From an uncultured Clostridia bacterium (GTDB taxonomy: Bacteria; Bacillota; Clostridia; Peptostreptococcales; Anaerovoracaceae), in the NCBI GenBank assembly GCA_934255435.1, contig CAKQNZ010000046.1, positions 1 through 14,092 of the forward strand: a stretch of 14,092 nt of DNA, written 5' to 3'. The notes under the pieces were generated by a model. The model was not told the DNA's origin. It ran no database searches and saw only the letters and a list, made by a program, of their open reading frames with translations. The first letter of the stretch is position 1; each line of letters starts with the position of its first letter. This document shows, piece by piece, positions 7,748 through 14,092 of the stretch. A program made the position numbers and the translations under genes.

Positions 7748-9021
7748 TTTATCCCCCTTCCGAAAACATCATAGGCTATCACGCTCGTACTGCCCGCCTT
7801 CACATCACTGTCACCGGTGATTTCCCTGACACTGCCGGGATGCACCGTTCCGGCTCTGTGTACGCCTCCGTCATTATCGAAGTCGACACTCCAGAATCTT
7901 ATGAGACTCAGCGGGTCATCGTGCATGTATTTTACCACCTCTTCTTTATCGCTGCAACATATACTTTCTTCATCGGCATCATATCCGTCAAGTTCTGCAC
8001 CTGTACTGCGCAGAAGGCATCTCAGTCCGTTGCCGTAACAGTATCCGGGCGTTTTCTCAACGCTGAACTGCGCGCCCTGTCCGGCAAGCCTCATTATCTG
8101 ACTTGCCGATGCTACCTCTCCTTTGTCGCACATTATCCAGTGCCTGTTCATTCGCTCACATACAGCGCCAAATGATCCTGATCCTGCGAAGAAATCAGCA
8201 CACAGATCGCCCTCACCGCTGCATGCAGCTATTATCCGCTCCATCAGCTTCTCGGGTTTCTGGGTGGCATACCCTGTCCTCTCAGCTGACGTCCTCCCTA
8301 CCATATCGATGTTCCAGACGTCCTTCATATTCACCATGGTATACCAGCCGGTATCGTCGCAGAATTCCTCCACACCTTTGAATCTGTAAGGCTTGAAGCC
8401 GCGGTTGTAGGATTTTTCTTTCAGTCCGTTGAACACGTATCTGCCGGATTTTCCATAAAGAAAAAGCGTATCGTGTTTCTTCGCAAAACTCCGCCTGCCC
8501 GTTCCTCCTGATTTATATGTCCATATTATCTCATTTATGAAATTCTTTTCTCCGAAAATGCTGTCCATCATCAGCCTTACATAATGCGAAACATGCCAGT
8601 CTATATGTACGCATATACTGCCGGTGTCTGAAAGCAGCTTCTTCATTGCGTTAAGCCCTGCTGCGAGCATCGTCAGATAATCCTGCAGATCCCTGTCAGA
8701 CCAGTCATCGTATGCTCCTGTCCTGATAAGTTTCGATGACCCCAGCCGCTGTGAATCGAGTCTTAACGACGCCTGGTATTTCCCTTTTGAAAAAAACGGT
8801 GGATCCACATATATGAGCTGTATATGTCCTGACATGTCTTTATTTTTTATCAGATGCATCATATACCTGAAATTATCGCCTGCTGCTATGTGATTGACAG
8901 ATCCTGTGCCGCCATATACCTCACTGACATGAAAAGCTTCTGTTTCATCACAAGCCAGCGCATCGTCATATATCTTCCTGCCACGGATCAGAGCTTCTGA
9001 AAGTTCCTCAAGTCTGTTCAT
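7735..9021 (-). CDS. Orphan beta-class site-specific DNA methyltransferase
   Basis: The protein should transfer a methyl group from S-adenosylmethionine to an amino group of adenine or cytosine in DNA. Motif order is that of the beta class: catalytic DPPF (73-76, preceded by LIYV), a central region likely to recognise the target (about 160-245), then TGYATQKPEKLMERII (249-264) and the cofactor loop FFAGSGSFG (277-285). The order and the TQKPE segment resemble Mod-type N6-adenine enzymes; DPPF instead of DPPY is an allowed variant. Residues from about 305 to 428 form a C-terminal extension, rich in Asp and Cys at 344-370, that I cannot assign. No endonuclease or specificity gene lies nearby. 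The ATG at 9021 overlaps the TGA of the radical SAM gene by four bases, and the 3' end overlaps the YitT-family gene, so the three form one operon. Confidence 0.88.
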   Translation of the reverse strand: MNRLEELSEALIRGRKIYDDALACDETEAFHVSEVYGGTGSVNHIAAGDNFRYMMHLIKNKDMSGHIQLIYVDPPFFSKGKYQASLRLDSQRLGSSKLIRTGAYDDWSDRDLQDYLTMLAAGLNAMKKLLSDTGSICVHIDWHVSHYVRLMMDSIFGEKNFINEIIWTYKSGGTGRRSFAKKHDTLFLYGKSGRYVFNGLKEKSYNRGFKPYRFKGVEEFCDDTGWYTMVNMKDVWNIDMVGRTSAERTGYATQKPEKLMERIIAACSGEGDLCADFFAGSGSFGAVCERMNRHWIMCDKGEVASASQIMRLAGQGAQFSVEKTPGYCYGNGLRCLLRSTGAELDGYDADEESICCSDKEEVVKYMHDDPLSLIRFWSVDFDNDGGVHRAGTVHPGSVREITGDSDVKAGSTSVIAYDVFGRGIKCRL

Positions 9022-10838
9022 CTTCGTCTGTCCTTCCGTCTGTGTTCTGTTTTTCCCGGTTTCCCTGTTTTGCCTGCCAGCACAGGTATCAGGTCGTCAC
9101 GATCCGCTTTCCTGAGGGCTTTCACTACAAGCTCCCTGTTCTCTCTTTTATTGAAATGCAGCAGCGCACGCTGCATCCTCTTCTCTTCTTCAGTCTTTGC
9201 CACATAGACAGGCTCCATGGTCAGCGGATTTTTTTCCGTGTGATACATACATGTGGCCAGGGTCCCCGGCGTAGGATAGAAGTCCTGCACCTGGTCCGGC
9301 ACGAATCCTGTTTTTTTCATGTAAAGTGCCAGCTCCACCGCATCATTCAGCGTACTGCCCGGATGCGACGATATGAAATACGGCACCATGTACTGCTTTT
9401 TACCCAGCTTCCTGTTCATGTCGCTGTATTTCCTGCTGAATCTGTCAAAGACCTCTTTTGAGGGTTTGTGCATGTTTCTCAGCACATTGTCCGACACATG
9501 CTCCGGAGCCACTTTCAGTATACCGCTGACATGATGCTCGCAGAGCTGCCTCAGGAACCTGCTGTTTTTGTCTGCATCCACATAGTCATATCTTATGCCT
9601 GAACGTATGAACACCTTTTTTATGCCTTCCGTGTTCCTTACAGCCTCGAGTATGTCGATATATTCCTCGTGATCCATATCAAGCTGGCTGCAGGGCTTCG
9701 GGAAAAGGCAGTCCTTATTGTGACACATGCCGTTTTTCAGCTGATATCTGCAGGACGGTTTATGGAAATTGGCGGTGGGGCCTCCCACATCGTGTATATA
9801 TCCCTTGAATCCGTCAAGCTCTGTAAGGAGCTTTGCCTCGTTTACGATAGACTCCCTGCTGCGCCCCCTTACTTCTCTGCCCTGATGGAATGTTATGGCA
9901 CAAAAAGCACAGCCTCCGAAACATCCTCTGTTGGCTGTTATGCTGAACTTCACTTCCTCGATGGCAGGTACGCCGCCGTATTTTTCATATGACGGGTGAT
10001 ATGTCCGTTTGAAAGGGAGTTCGTACAGCATATCCAGTTCTTCTGTTTCCATAGGCATCTGAGGCGGATTCTGGACTATGAAAGTGCTGTCGCTGTATCT
10101 TTCTATCAGACGTCTGCCGTTGACAGGCTCGTTGCTCCTGTACTGCAGTGCGAAACTCCGGCAGTATTCGTCCTTAGACGCAGCTATCTTATCGAAATCG
10201 GGCAGTAAGACGTCGTCATCCTGTATATATGGATCTTTCATCCTGACGCAGGTGCCTTTTATCCATGTTATATCCCTGGCCTCTATGCCTGAATCCAGAG
10301 CTTCAGCTATTTCTATGATTGCCTTTTCCCCCATGCCGTAGATCAGTATATCTGCCCTGGAATCCATGATGATGGAACGCCTTACCTTGTCATCCCAGTA
10401 ATCGTAATGTCCCAGACGCCTGAGACTTGCTTCAAGACCTCCGATTATGACAGGTACGTCATGATATGCTTCACGTGCCCTGTTGCTGTATACTATCACT
10501 GCTCTGTCGGGCCTTCTCCCAGTCTTTCCTCCCGGTGAGTATACATCTCTTTTTCTTCGGTGTCTGAATACGGAATAATGGTTCACCATGGAATCCACAT
10601 TGCCGCTGTTTATCAGGAATCCCAGCCTCGGTCTGCCGAAACGTCTGAAATCATCTATATTTTTCCAGTCAGGTTGTGAAAGTACAGCTACTTTATATCC
10701 GTAGGACTCCAACAGGCGTCCTATGACAGCAGTGCCAAATGAAGGATGGTCGACATAAGCGTCGCCTGTGACTATCACAAAATCCACCTCACTCCAGCCT
10801 CTTTTATCCATATCCTTTCTGTTTACCGGAAGGAACAT
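9018..10838 (-). CDS. ygiQ: YgiQ family radical SAM protein (UPF0313)
   Basis: This is an iron-sulfur, S-adenosylmethionine radical enzyme of a conserved family with no established reaction. From the ATG at 10838 it has 606 residues, in the normal range. The N-terminal third is the cobalamin-binding-like UPF0313 domain (opening with FVIVTGDAYVDHPSFGTA). The radical SAM centre is RGCFGGCAFCAI, with cluster cysteines at 306, 310 and 313. A Cys-containing insert follows (CRYQLKNGMCHNKDCLFPKPC), then HHVSGILKVAPEHVSD and YFISSHPGST. The tail is strongly basic. The frame could start at a GTG at 10847, but that GTG lies inside the GAGGTG ribosome site, which stands eight bases before the ATG at 10838. 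It is the first gene of an overlapping operon with the methylase and the YitT-family protein. Confidence 0.93.
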   Translation of the reverse strand: MFLPVNRKDMDKRGWSEVDFVIVTGDAYVDHPSFGTAVIGRLLESYGYKVAVLSQPDWKNIDDFRRFGRPRLGFLINSGNVDSMVNHYSVFRHRRKRDVYSPGGKTGRRPDRAVIVYSNRAREAYHDVPVIIGGLEASLRRLGHYDYWDDKVRRSIIMDSRADILIYGMGEKAIIEIAEALDSGIEARDITWIKGTCVRMKDPYIQDDDVLLPDFDKIAASKDEYCRSFALQYRSNEPVNGRRLIERYSDSTFIVQNPPQMPMETEELDMLYELPFKRTYHPSYEKYGGVPAIEEVKFSITANRGCFGGCAFCAITFHQGREVRGRSRESIVNEAKLLTELDGFKGYIHDVGGPTANFHKPSCRYQLKNGMCHNKDCLFPKPCSQLDMDHEEYIDILEAVRNTEGIKKVFIRSGIRYDYVDADKNSRFLRQLCEHHVSGILKVAPEHVSDNVLRNMHKPSKEVFDRFSRKYSDMNRKLGKKQYMVPYFISSHPGSTLNDAVELALYMKKTGFVPDQVQDFYPTPGTLATCMYHTEKNPLTMEPVYVAKTEEEKRMQRALLHFNKRENRELVVKALRKADRDDLIPVLAGKTGKPGKTEHRRKDRRR

Positions 10839-10850
10839 CTTTTTCACCTC

Positions 10851-10895
10851 AAAATAATAGCTTACTGCCGGTATATCACCTGCGGCAGCAAGCTA
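10851..10895 (-). terminator. Strong hairpin after the CHAP/SH3b gene, ahead of ygiQ
   Basis: TAGCTTGCTGCCG (10883-10895, minus strand) pairs with CGGCAGTAAGCTA (10858-10870) over 12 of 13 positions with a 12-base loop, followed by TTATTTT. It fits a terminator for the gene ending at 10944. The T-run abuts the ygiQ ribosome site, so the hairpin also sits inside any ygiQ leader that starts upstream. Confidence 0.75.
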
Positions 10896-10943
10896 TCTGT
10901 AAAATTCAGTTATAATATCATCACTTTATATTTGTATCACAAA

Positions 10944-12317
10944 TCAGACCCTGGTCACATATGAAAGCTTTACCCAGTATCCATTGGCACTTATCTGTCC
11001 CCAGCCGTTTTTAGTGGATTTCACAGTATAAGTACCCGGTTTCAGATATCCTTTGGCTTTATAGCTTGTCCCTGGACCTGTCCTCATATTTAGATCCTTT
11101 GCTTTGACCTTTATCTTATAGGAACTGTCGATCTTCTTTGTGTAACTCTTCTTTATCCAGTAGCCGTTGCTTTTCAGCTGCACCCAGCCGTTCTTTTCAG
11201 CTTTGACGGCATATGTACCGTTATATTTCGCAGTGCCTTTGCTCTTGTAGCTTGTCCCCGGACCTGTCCTCATATTCAGGCCTTTTGCAGTCACTTTTAC
11301 TCTGTATGATACTGCATTCGAACTGCTGGCGTTGTTTTTTACGATGGTCACATATTTCATGTTCACCCAGTATCCGTTGGATGACAGCTTGCCCCAATCA
11401 CCGCTTTTCTTCTTTATCGTATATGTTCCAGGTTTTGCTTCTCCCTTTACCGCATAATTCGTTCCGGGACCTGTCCTCATGTTAAGATCCTTTGCTGTGA
11501 TCTTGACAGTCAGGTTTACAGAAGTACCCGTATCAACTACCTTTTCTGTCTTTGAAGAAACTTTTGACACATAATCAAGATATACCCAGCGATTGTTCTC
11601 CTTGAGTTTGCCCCAGTCGCCACATTCCTTTATCATGGTGTATGTACCCGGTTTGATATATCCCACGCTGGCATATGAGCCTGACGGGCCTGTCCTCATA
11701 TTGAGGTTCTTTGCTGTGATCTTGACTTTGTAGTTTACAGATTTTTCTTTTACAGCTGTCTTGCTGTCCATTATGTATATGTACCCTCTGAGAGCACTGG
11801 ACCCTTTCCATGGCGATCCGTAATGGAAGGATATCTGTGAAGCTGATGTTGGTTTCCAGCTGGAGAGCCTCCATCCCGATTCTGATACATATGGATATCC
11901 GTTCACTACTTTTTCGACTATAGCGACATGTGTATCGTAACATGCTATGGCGCCTACTTTCGGCTTGCTGCCGTAAGAATAATAGTTTCCTCTTTTGTTT
12001 ACATTCCACCATGCAGATGCGTCCCATCTGAAATTGGTATTGAGCTGCCTGCCGAGAAGTTCACTGGCTCTGCCGTATACATACCATGTACAATTGCCTG
12101 TAACATAACGTCCGCCATTTTTTTTAGGAGGTCCGTAATTGTACTTATAGAAAATATTATTATCCGAATAATAATATTTCTTGCCTGTTGCTGATGAATA
12201 TGACGGCAGTGATGTCCTTATTGTAATAGCGCCGTGGACGAAACTTCCGGTTACCGGCACATAAACAGTTATCGCCACTGCTAATGCGATAATGATAGAA
12301 ATAAACCTTTTTCTCAT
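10944..12317 (-). CDS. Secreted CHAP-domain protein with four SH3b repeats, probable peptidoglycan hydrolase
   Basis: The 457-residue product has a Sec signal peptide (RKRF, hydrophobic 6-25; cleavage near the HG/A at 28-30). A CHAP cysteine peptidase/amidase domain follows (about 70-185), with catalytic Cys76 in GNCTWYVYGR, His130 in DTHVAIVEKV and a probable third residue at Glu146 (VSESGW). Four bacterial SH3 repeats then lie at about 196-253, 268-326, 338-395 and 400-457, each with the block LNMRTGP and ending in a GYWV-like motif; such domains usually bind cell-wall peptides. The expected role is cutting peptidoglycan outside the cell, either for the cell's own wall turnover or against competitors; the sequence does not decide. 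GAAGG lies about seven bases before the ATG at 12317. It appears to be a single-gene transcript with promoter at 12376-12405 and terminator at 10851-10895. Confidence 0.9.
   Translation of the reverse strand: MRKRFISIIIALAVAITVYVPVTGSFVHGAITIRTSLPSYSSATGKKYYYSDNNIFYKYNYGPPKKNGGRYVTGNCTWYVYGRASELLGRQLNTNFRWDASAWWNVNKRGNYYSYGSKPKVGAIACYDTHVAIVEKVVNGYPYVSESGWRLSSWKPTSASQISFHYGSPWKGSSALRGYIYIMDSKTAVKEKSVNYKVKITAKNLNMRTGPSGSYASVGYIKPGTYTMIKECGDWGKLKENNRWVYLDYVSKVSSKTEKVVDTGTSVNLTVKITAKDLNMRTGPGTNYAVKGEAKPGTYTIKKKSGDWGKLSSNGYWVNMKYVTIVKNNASSSNAVSYRVKVTAKGLNMRTGPGTSYKSKGTAKYNGTYAVKAEKNGWVQLKSNGYWIKKSYTKKIDSSYKIKVKAKDLNMRTGPGTSYKAKGYLKPGTYTVKSTKNGWGQISANGYWVKLSYVTRV
10947..11732 (-). repeat. Four tandem SH3b-coding repeats
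   Basis: Units at 11559-11732, 11340-11516, 11133-11306 and 10947-11120, each about 58 codons, are joined by short linkers of 4-14 residues. Each carries the block AK-x-LNMRTGP. Units 2 to 4 share RTGPGT-Y, and unit 3 has a one-residue insertion (KYNGTY). The conservation suggests internal duplication and possible copy-number variation. Confidence 0.85.
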
Positions 12318-12375
12318 ATAATACCTTCTTCTAATACCATTTTTTACATAATGTAATTCTCGAATATTCCTCTAT

Positions 12376-12405
12376 ATTCTAACACCATGTTACAGTCTAT
12401 TACAA
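12376..12405 (-). promoter_or_regulatory. Promoter for the CHAP/SH3b gene
   Basis: Minus strand: TTGTAA (12400-12405), 18-base spacer, TAGAAT (12376-12381) with an upstream TG that makes an extended -10. It lies about 60 bases before the ATG at 12317. Confidence 0.5.
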
Positions 12406-12434
12406 GAAAAAATATGATCCGATACAAGACTGCC

Positions 12435-12483
12435 TGTGGATAAAATCACCATACTTCATTGAAATAGCTTAAAGTTATCCACA
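12435..12483. promoter_or_regulatory. Pair of inverted perfect DnaA-box consensus sequences
   Basis: TGTGGATAA (12435-12443) and TTATCCACA (12475-12483) are perfect 9-base DnaA-box consensus matches in opposite orientation, centred 40 bases apart. They lie in the AT-rich gap between the yqeY terminator and the CHAP/SH3b promoter. The rest of the gap 12318-12604 holds only that promoter and the terminator. The boxes may be a DnaA titration or regulatory site, or chance; nothing else here suggests a replication origin. Confidence 0.5.
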
Positions 12484-12557
12484 TTTACAAACAAAAAGAA
12501 TTTTTACCATAAGTCACATAGCGCCTTTTTTCTGTCACAGATCACGGTATTTACTGC

Positions 12558-12588
12558 ATAAAAATAGTGCCGGTATTTACCGACACCA
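12558..12588 (-). terminator. Rho-independent terminator after yqeY
   Basis: GTGTCGGTA (12578-12586, minus strand) pairs with TACCGGCAC (12567-12575) with one G-U pair and a very tight turn, followed by TATTTTTAT. It begins 18 bases after the yqeY stop. Confidence 0.8.
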
Positions 12589-12604
12589 TCTTCTCTATCA
12601 GTTA

Positions 12605-13057
12605 TTATCCAAGAAACTGCATAACACAGTCCTTTACATCATTGCCATCAGCCTTGCCTTTGACTTTCGGCATCACGGCACCCATGAGTCTGCCCATTGC
12701 AGCTTTACCGCTGCCCTGCTCTACTCCGAGTTCCTGTGCCGCTGCACTAATGATATCCATTATCTCGTCCGGCGACAGCTGTTCAGGCAGATATTCAGTA
12801 AGAACTTCGATTTCTGCATTATAAGCATCTATAAGATCCGTTCTTCCGGCAGATTCAAAATCAGCGAGGGCATCCTTTCTCATTTTAACCTGTTTTGCTA
12901 AAATGGACGCAATCCCTTCATCATCGATTTCTTCCCTGTTATCTACTTCATACTGTTTTATTGCAGCTCTCACAAAGCTTATGGTCTCTTTTCTGACCGT
13001 CTGCTTGTTTTTCATTGCTTCCTTAAAGTCAGCATTCAATCGTTCTTTTAAGGTCAA
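12605..13057 (-). CDS. yqeY: GatB/YqeY domain protein
   Basis: This small cytoplasmic protein of 150 residues is related to the C-terminal tRNA-binding part of the GatB subunit of Asp/Glu-tRNA amidotransferase. Its exact role is unknown. Family features are all present: the N-terminal helical stretch MTLKERLNADFKEAMKNK, KETISFVRAAIKQYEVD, QVKMRKDALADFESAGRTDL, the highly conserved EIEVLTEYLPEQL, and a C-terminal GKAAMGRLMGAVMPKVKGKADG. The start is a TTG at 13057, supported by GAGG eight bases upstream and by alignment with the family N-terminus; no ATG fits. It follows rpsU by 34 bases, the same pair as in other Firmicutes, and ends at a terminator. Confidence 0.95.
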   Translation of the reverse strand: MTLKERLNADFKEAMKNKQTVRKETISFVRAAIKQYEVDNREEIDDEGIASILAKQVKMRKDALADFESAGRTDLIDAYNAEIEVLTEYLPEQLSPDEIMDIISAAAQELGVEQGSGKAAMGRLMGAVMPKVKGKADGNDVKDCVMQFLG

Positions 13058-13091
13058 TTACAACACCTCGGATCTGTGTCCTCAGACTGCT

Positions 13092-13271
13092 TTAGTATTT
13101 CTTAGCCTTTTTTCTTGCAGCTTCAGACTTTTTCTTTCTTTTTACGCTTGGCTTTTCGTAATGTTCTCTCTTTCTGAGTTCTGACATAACGCCATCTCTT
13201 GCACATGATCTCTTGAATCTCTTTAATGCGCTTTCTAAGCTTTCATTTTCTCTTACTATAACCTGTGCCAT
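13092..13271 (-). CDS. rpsU: 30S ribosomal protein S21
   Basis: This is a small, very basic component of the ribosomal small subunit. The 59-residue product matches the family throughout: [54 protein letters not shown], and a Lys-rich tail. A GTG four codons upstream (13283) is open, but the canonical N-terminus MAQV and the strong AGGAGGTGA eleven bases before it favour the ATG at 13271. It has its own promoter at 13342-13370 and is probably cotranscribed with yqeY. Confidence 0.97.
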   Translation of the reverse strand: MAQVIVRENESLESALKRFKRSCARDGVMSELRKREHYEKPSVKRKKKSEAARKKAKKY

Positions 13272-13341
13272 TTCCTGTCTCACCTCCTGACTTTATCTAA
13301 ATCATCGTAAACCATCAGAACGGCTTGCCTATAACGTTGCT

Positions 13342-13370
13342 ATTATACTATTTTATGGCATTTTATGCAA
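13342..13370 (-). promoter_or_regulatory. rpsU-yqeY promoter
   Basis: Minus strand: TTGCAT (13365-13370), 17-base spacer, perfect TATAAT (13342-13347), giving a leader of about 65 bases before the rpsU ATG. I find no terminator between the HIT gene and this promoter, so read-through may add to rpsU expression. Confidence 0.75.
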
Positions 13371-13401
13371 GTTTTTTTTGCAAAATCCATACTGTTATTG
13401 T

Positions 13402-13743
13402 TTAGCCTGGTGGCCAGGTGAGTTTACGCCTGCCAAGCAGATGGAAATGCAGATGTTTTACAGTCTGCAGACCGTCTTCTCCACAGTTGCTGACAAGACG
13501 GTATCCGTTTTCAAGGCCGAGAGATGCTGCGATCTCGCTTACTTTTAACATTATGTATCCCAGCAGCTCCTGATCCTCTTCCTGAACATCATCCATCGAA
13601 GCTATATGTTTCTTAGGGATTATCAGCACATGGACAGGTGCCTGGGGATCAAGATCTCTGAAACACAGTATCCTGTCGTCTTCATATACTTTTTCAGAAG
13701 GGATCTCCCCCTCTGCTATCTTGCAGAATATGCAGTCGCTCAT
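13402..13743 (-). CDS. HIT family (histidine triad) nucleotide hydrolase/transferase
   Basis: This cytoplasmic protein of the HINT branch hydrolyses nucleoside phosphoramidates or related adenylated compounds in characterised relatives; its physiological substrate here is unknown. From the ATG at 13743 the 113 residues include CIFCKI (Cys4, Cys7) with His46 as the likely zinc site typical of HINT proteins, the phosphate-binding segment VHVLIIPKKHI (37-47), and the triad HLHFHLLG (His97, His99, His101), ending in LTWPPG as is usual. A GTG three codons upstream is open but lies too close to the AAGGA ribosome site. It follows mtaB by 62 bases. Confidence 0.96.
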   Translation of the reverse strand: MSDCIFCKIAEGEIPSEKVYEDDRILCFRDLDPQAPVHVLIIPKKHIASMDDVQEEDQELLGYIMLKVSEIAASLGLENGYRLVSNCGEDGLQTVKHLHFHLLGRRKLTWPPG

Positions 13744-13805
13744 GGTCTTCACATCCTTTCTTTTATCTTCTTGTATATTCTGATATTATCATAAACCAGC
13801 ATCTT

Positions 13806-14092
13806 TTACAAGATTGTGCTGTCTGTGATCTCAGCAGTCATTCCATCTTCGCAGATCCCGTTCAGCCTGACTTTTATGAACCGGTTCAGCAGCTTCTTTC
13901 CGTCTTCTTCATTATTGATTTTTATATATACTTTTATATAATTTCCAGTATACCCTGTAAGCAGCAGCTTTTCGTCATATATCTCCTCTGCCAGCACAGT
14001 CTCGCATCTTCCGATATTCTTCGTGAAAAATTCTTCCGCTGCCATACGTCCCGCCTGATGCAGCATATCACTACGCCTGTTTTTCACCTCCG
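13806..14092 (-). CDS. mtaB: tRNA (N6-threonylcarbamoyladenosine-37 C2) methylthiotransferase, C-terminal part only
   Basis: The reading frame is open to the window edge, so only the last 95 or so codons are present; the radical SAM core lies outside. The visible part has the inter-domain helix EVKNRRSDMLHQAGRMAAEEFFTK and a TRAM RNA-binding domain (GRCETVLAEE, LLTGYTGNYIKVYI, NRFIKVRLNGI) as in MiaB/MtaB enzymes. MtaB adds a methylthio group to t6A at position 37 of tRNAs reading ANN codons. MtaB rather than MiaB or RimO is chosen from GYTGNYIKVYI and from the following HIT-rpsU-yqeY order, so subfamily is less certain than family. The GTG at 14087 is an internal Val codon, not a start. Confidence 0.85.
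   Translation of the reverse strand, partial: EVKNRRSDMLHQAGRMAAEEFFTKNIGRCETVLAEEIYDEKLLLTGYTGNYIKVYIKINNEEDGKKLLNRFIKVRLNGICEDGMTAEITDSTIL

Noticed and set aside
12435..12483. Chromosomal replication origin
   Set aside because: Only two DnaA boxes are present, with no dnaA, dnaN, rpmH or gidA nearby and no AT-rich unwinding repeats, so an origin call is not justified.

Overview
The window reads as chromosomal DNA from a low-to-moderate GC member of the Firmicutes, class Clostridia. The order mtaB - HIT protein - rpsU - yqeY is a familiar Clostridia neighbourhood. Strong AGGAGG-type ribosome sites, sigma-A type promoters and the mix of protein families fit that reading. Genus cannot be fixed from the sequence alone. 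All twelve main genes lie on the minus strand, so transcription runs from high to low coordinates.

In transcription order: (1) 14092-12558 is a housekeeping block. It holds the 3' end of mtaB (tRNA ms2t6A37 methylthiotransferase, TRAM end only), a HIT-family nucleotide hydrolase, rpsU with its own good promoter, and yqeY with a TTG start, closed by a terminator. (2) 12557-10849 holds an intergenic stretch with two perfect inverted DnaA-box consensus sequences, a promoter, and a secreted CHAP-domain protein with four SH3b cell-wall-binding repeats, ended by a strong hairpin. (3) 10838-6824 is a tightly overlapping three-gene unit: a YgiQ-type radical SAM protein, an orphan beta-class DNA methyltransferase, and a YitT-family membrane protein. 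(4) 6823-6528 is a non-coding stretch. It has a 20-bp-arm palindrome that contains a sigma-A promoter, and a structured segment ending in a T-run that looks like a roughly 100-nt small RNA or a pyrG leader element. (5) 6527-4784 is pyrG (CTP synthase) with its terminator. (6) 4775-1704 is a copper-response operon. The CsoR repressor gene comes first, behind a promoter whose -35/-10 spacer is itself a CsoR-type palindrome, with a second palindrome near the start of transcription. copA follows. CopA carries an extra C-terminal heavy-metal domain preceded by an in-frame ribosome site and ATG, so the same gene may also make a free CopZ-like chaperone of 69 residues. (7) 1635-15 is a visibly more AT-rich two-gene unit: a small secreted basic protein of unknown family and a lipoprotein with propeller-like repeats.

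The most noteworthy observations are the possible gene-within-gene copper chaperone inside copA, the dual-operator csoR promoter, the promoter-in-palindrome plus structured RNA ahead of pyrG, the orphan methylase with an unassigned C-terminal extension, and the AT-rich secreted-protein/lipoprotein pair. I see no CRISPR array, tRNA, rRNA, transposase or integrase.
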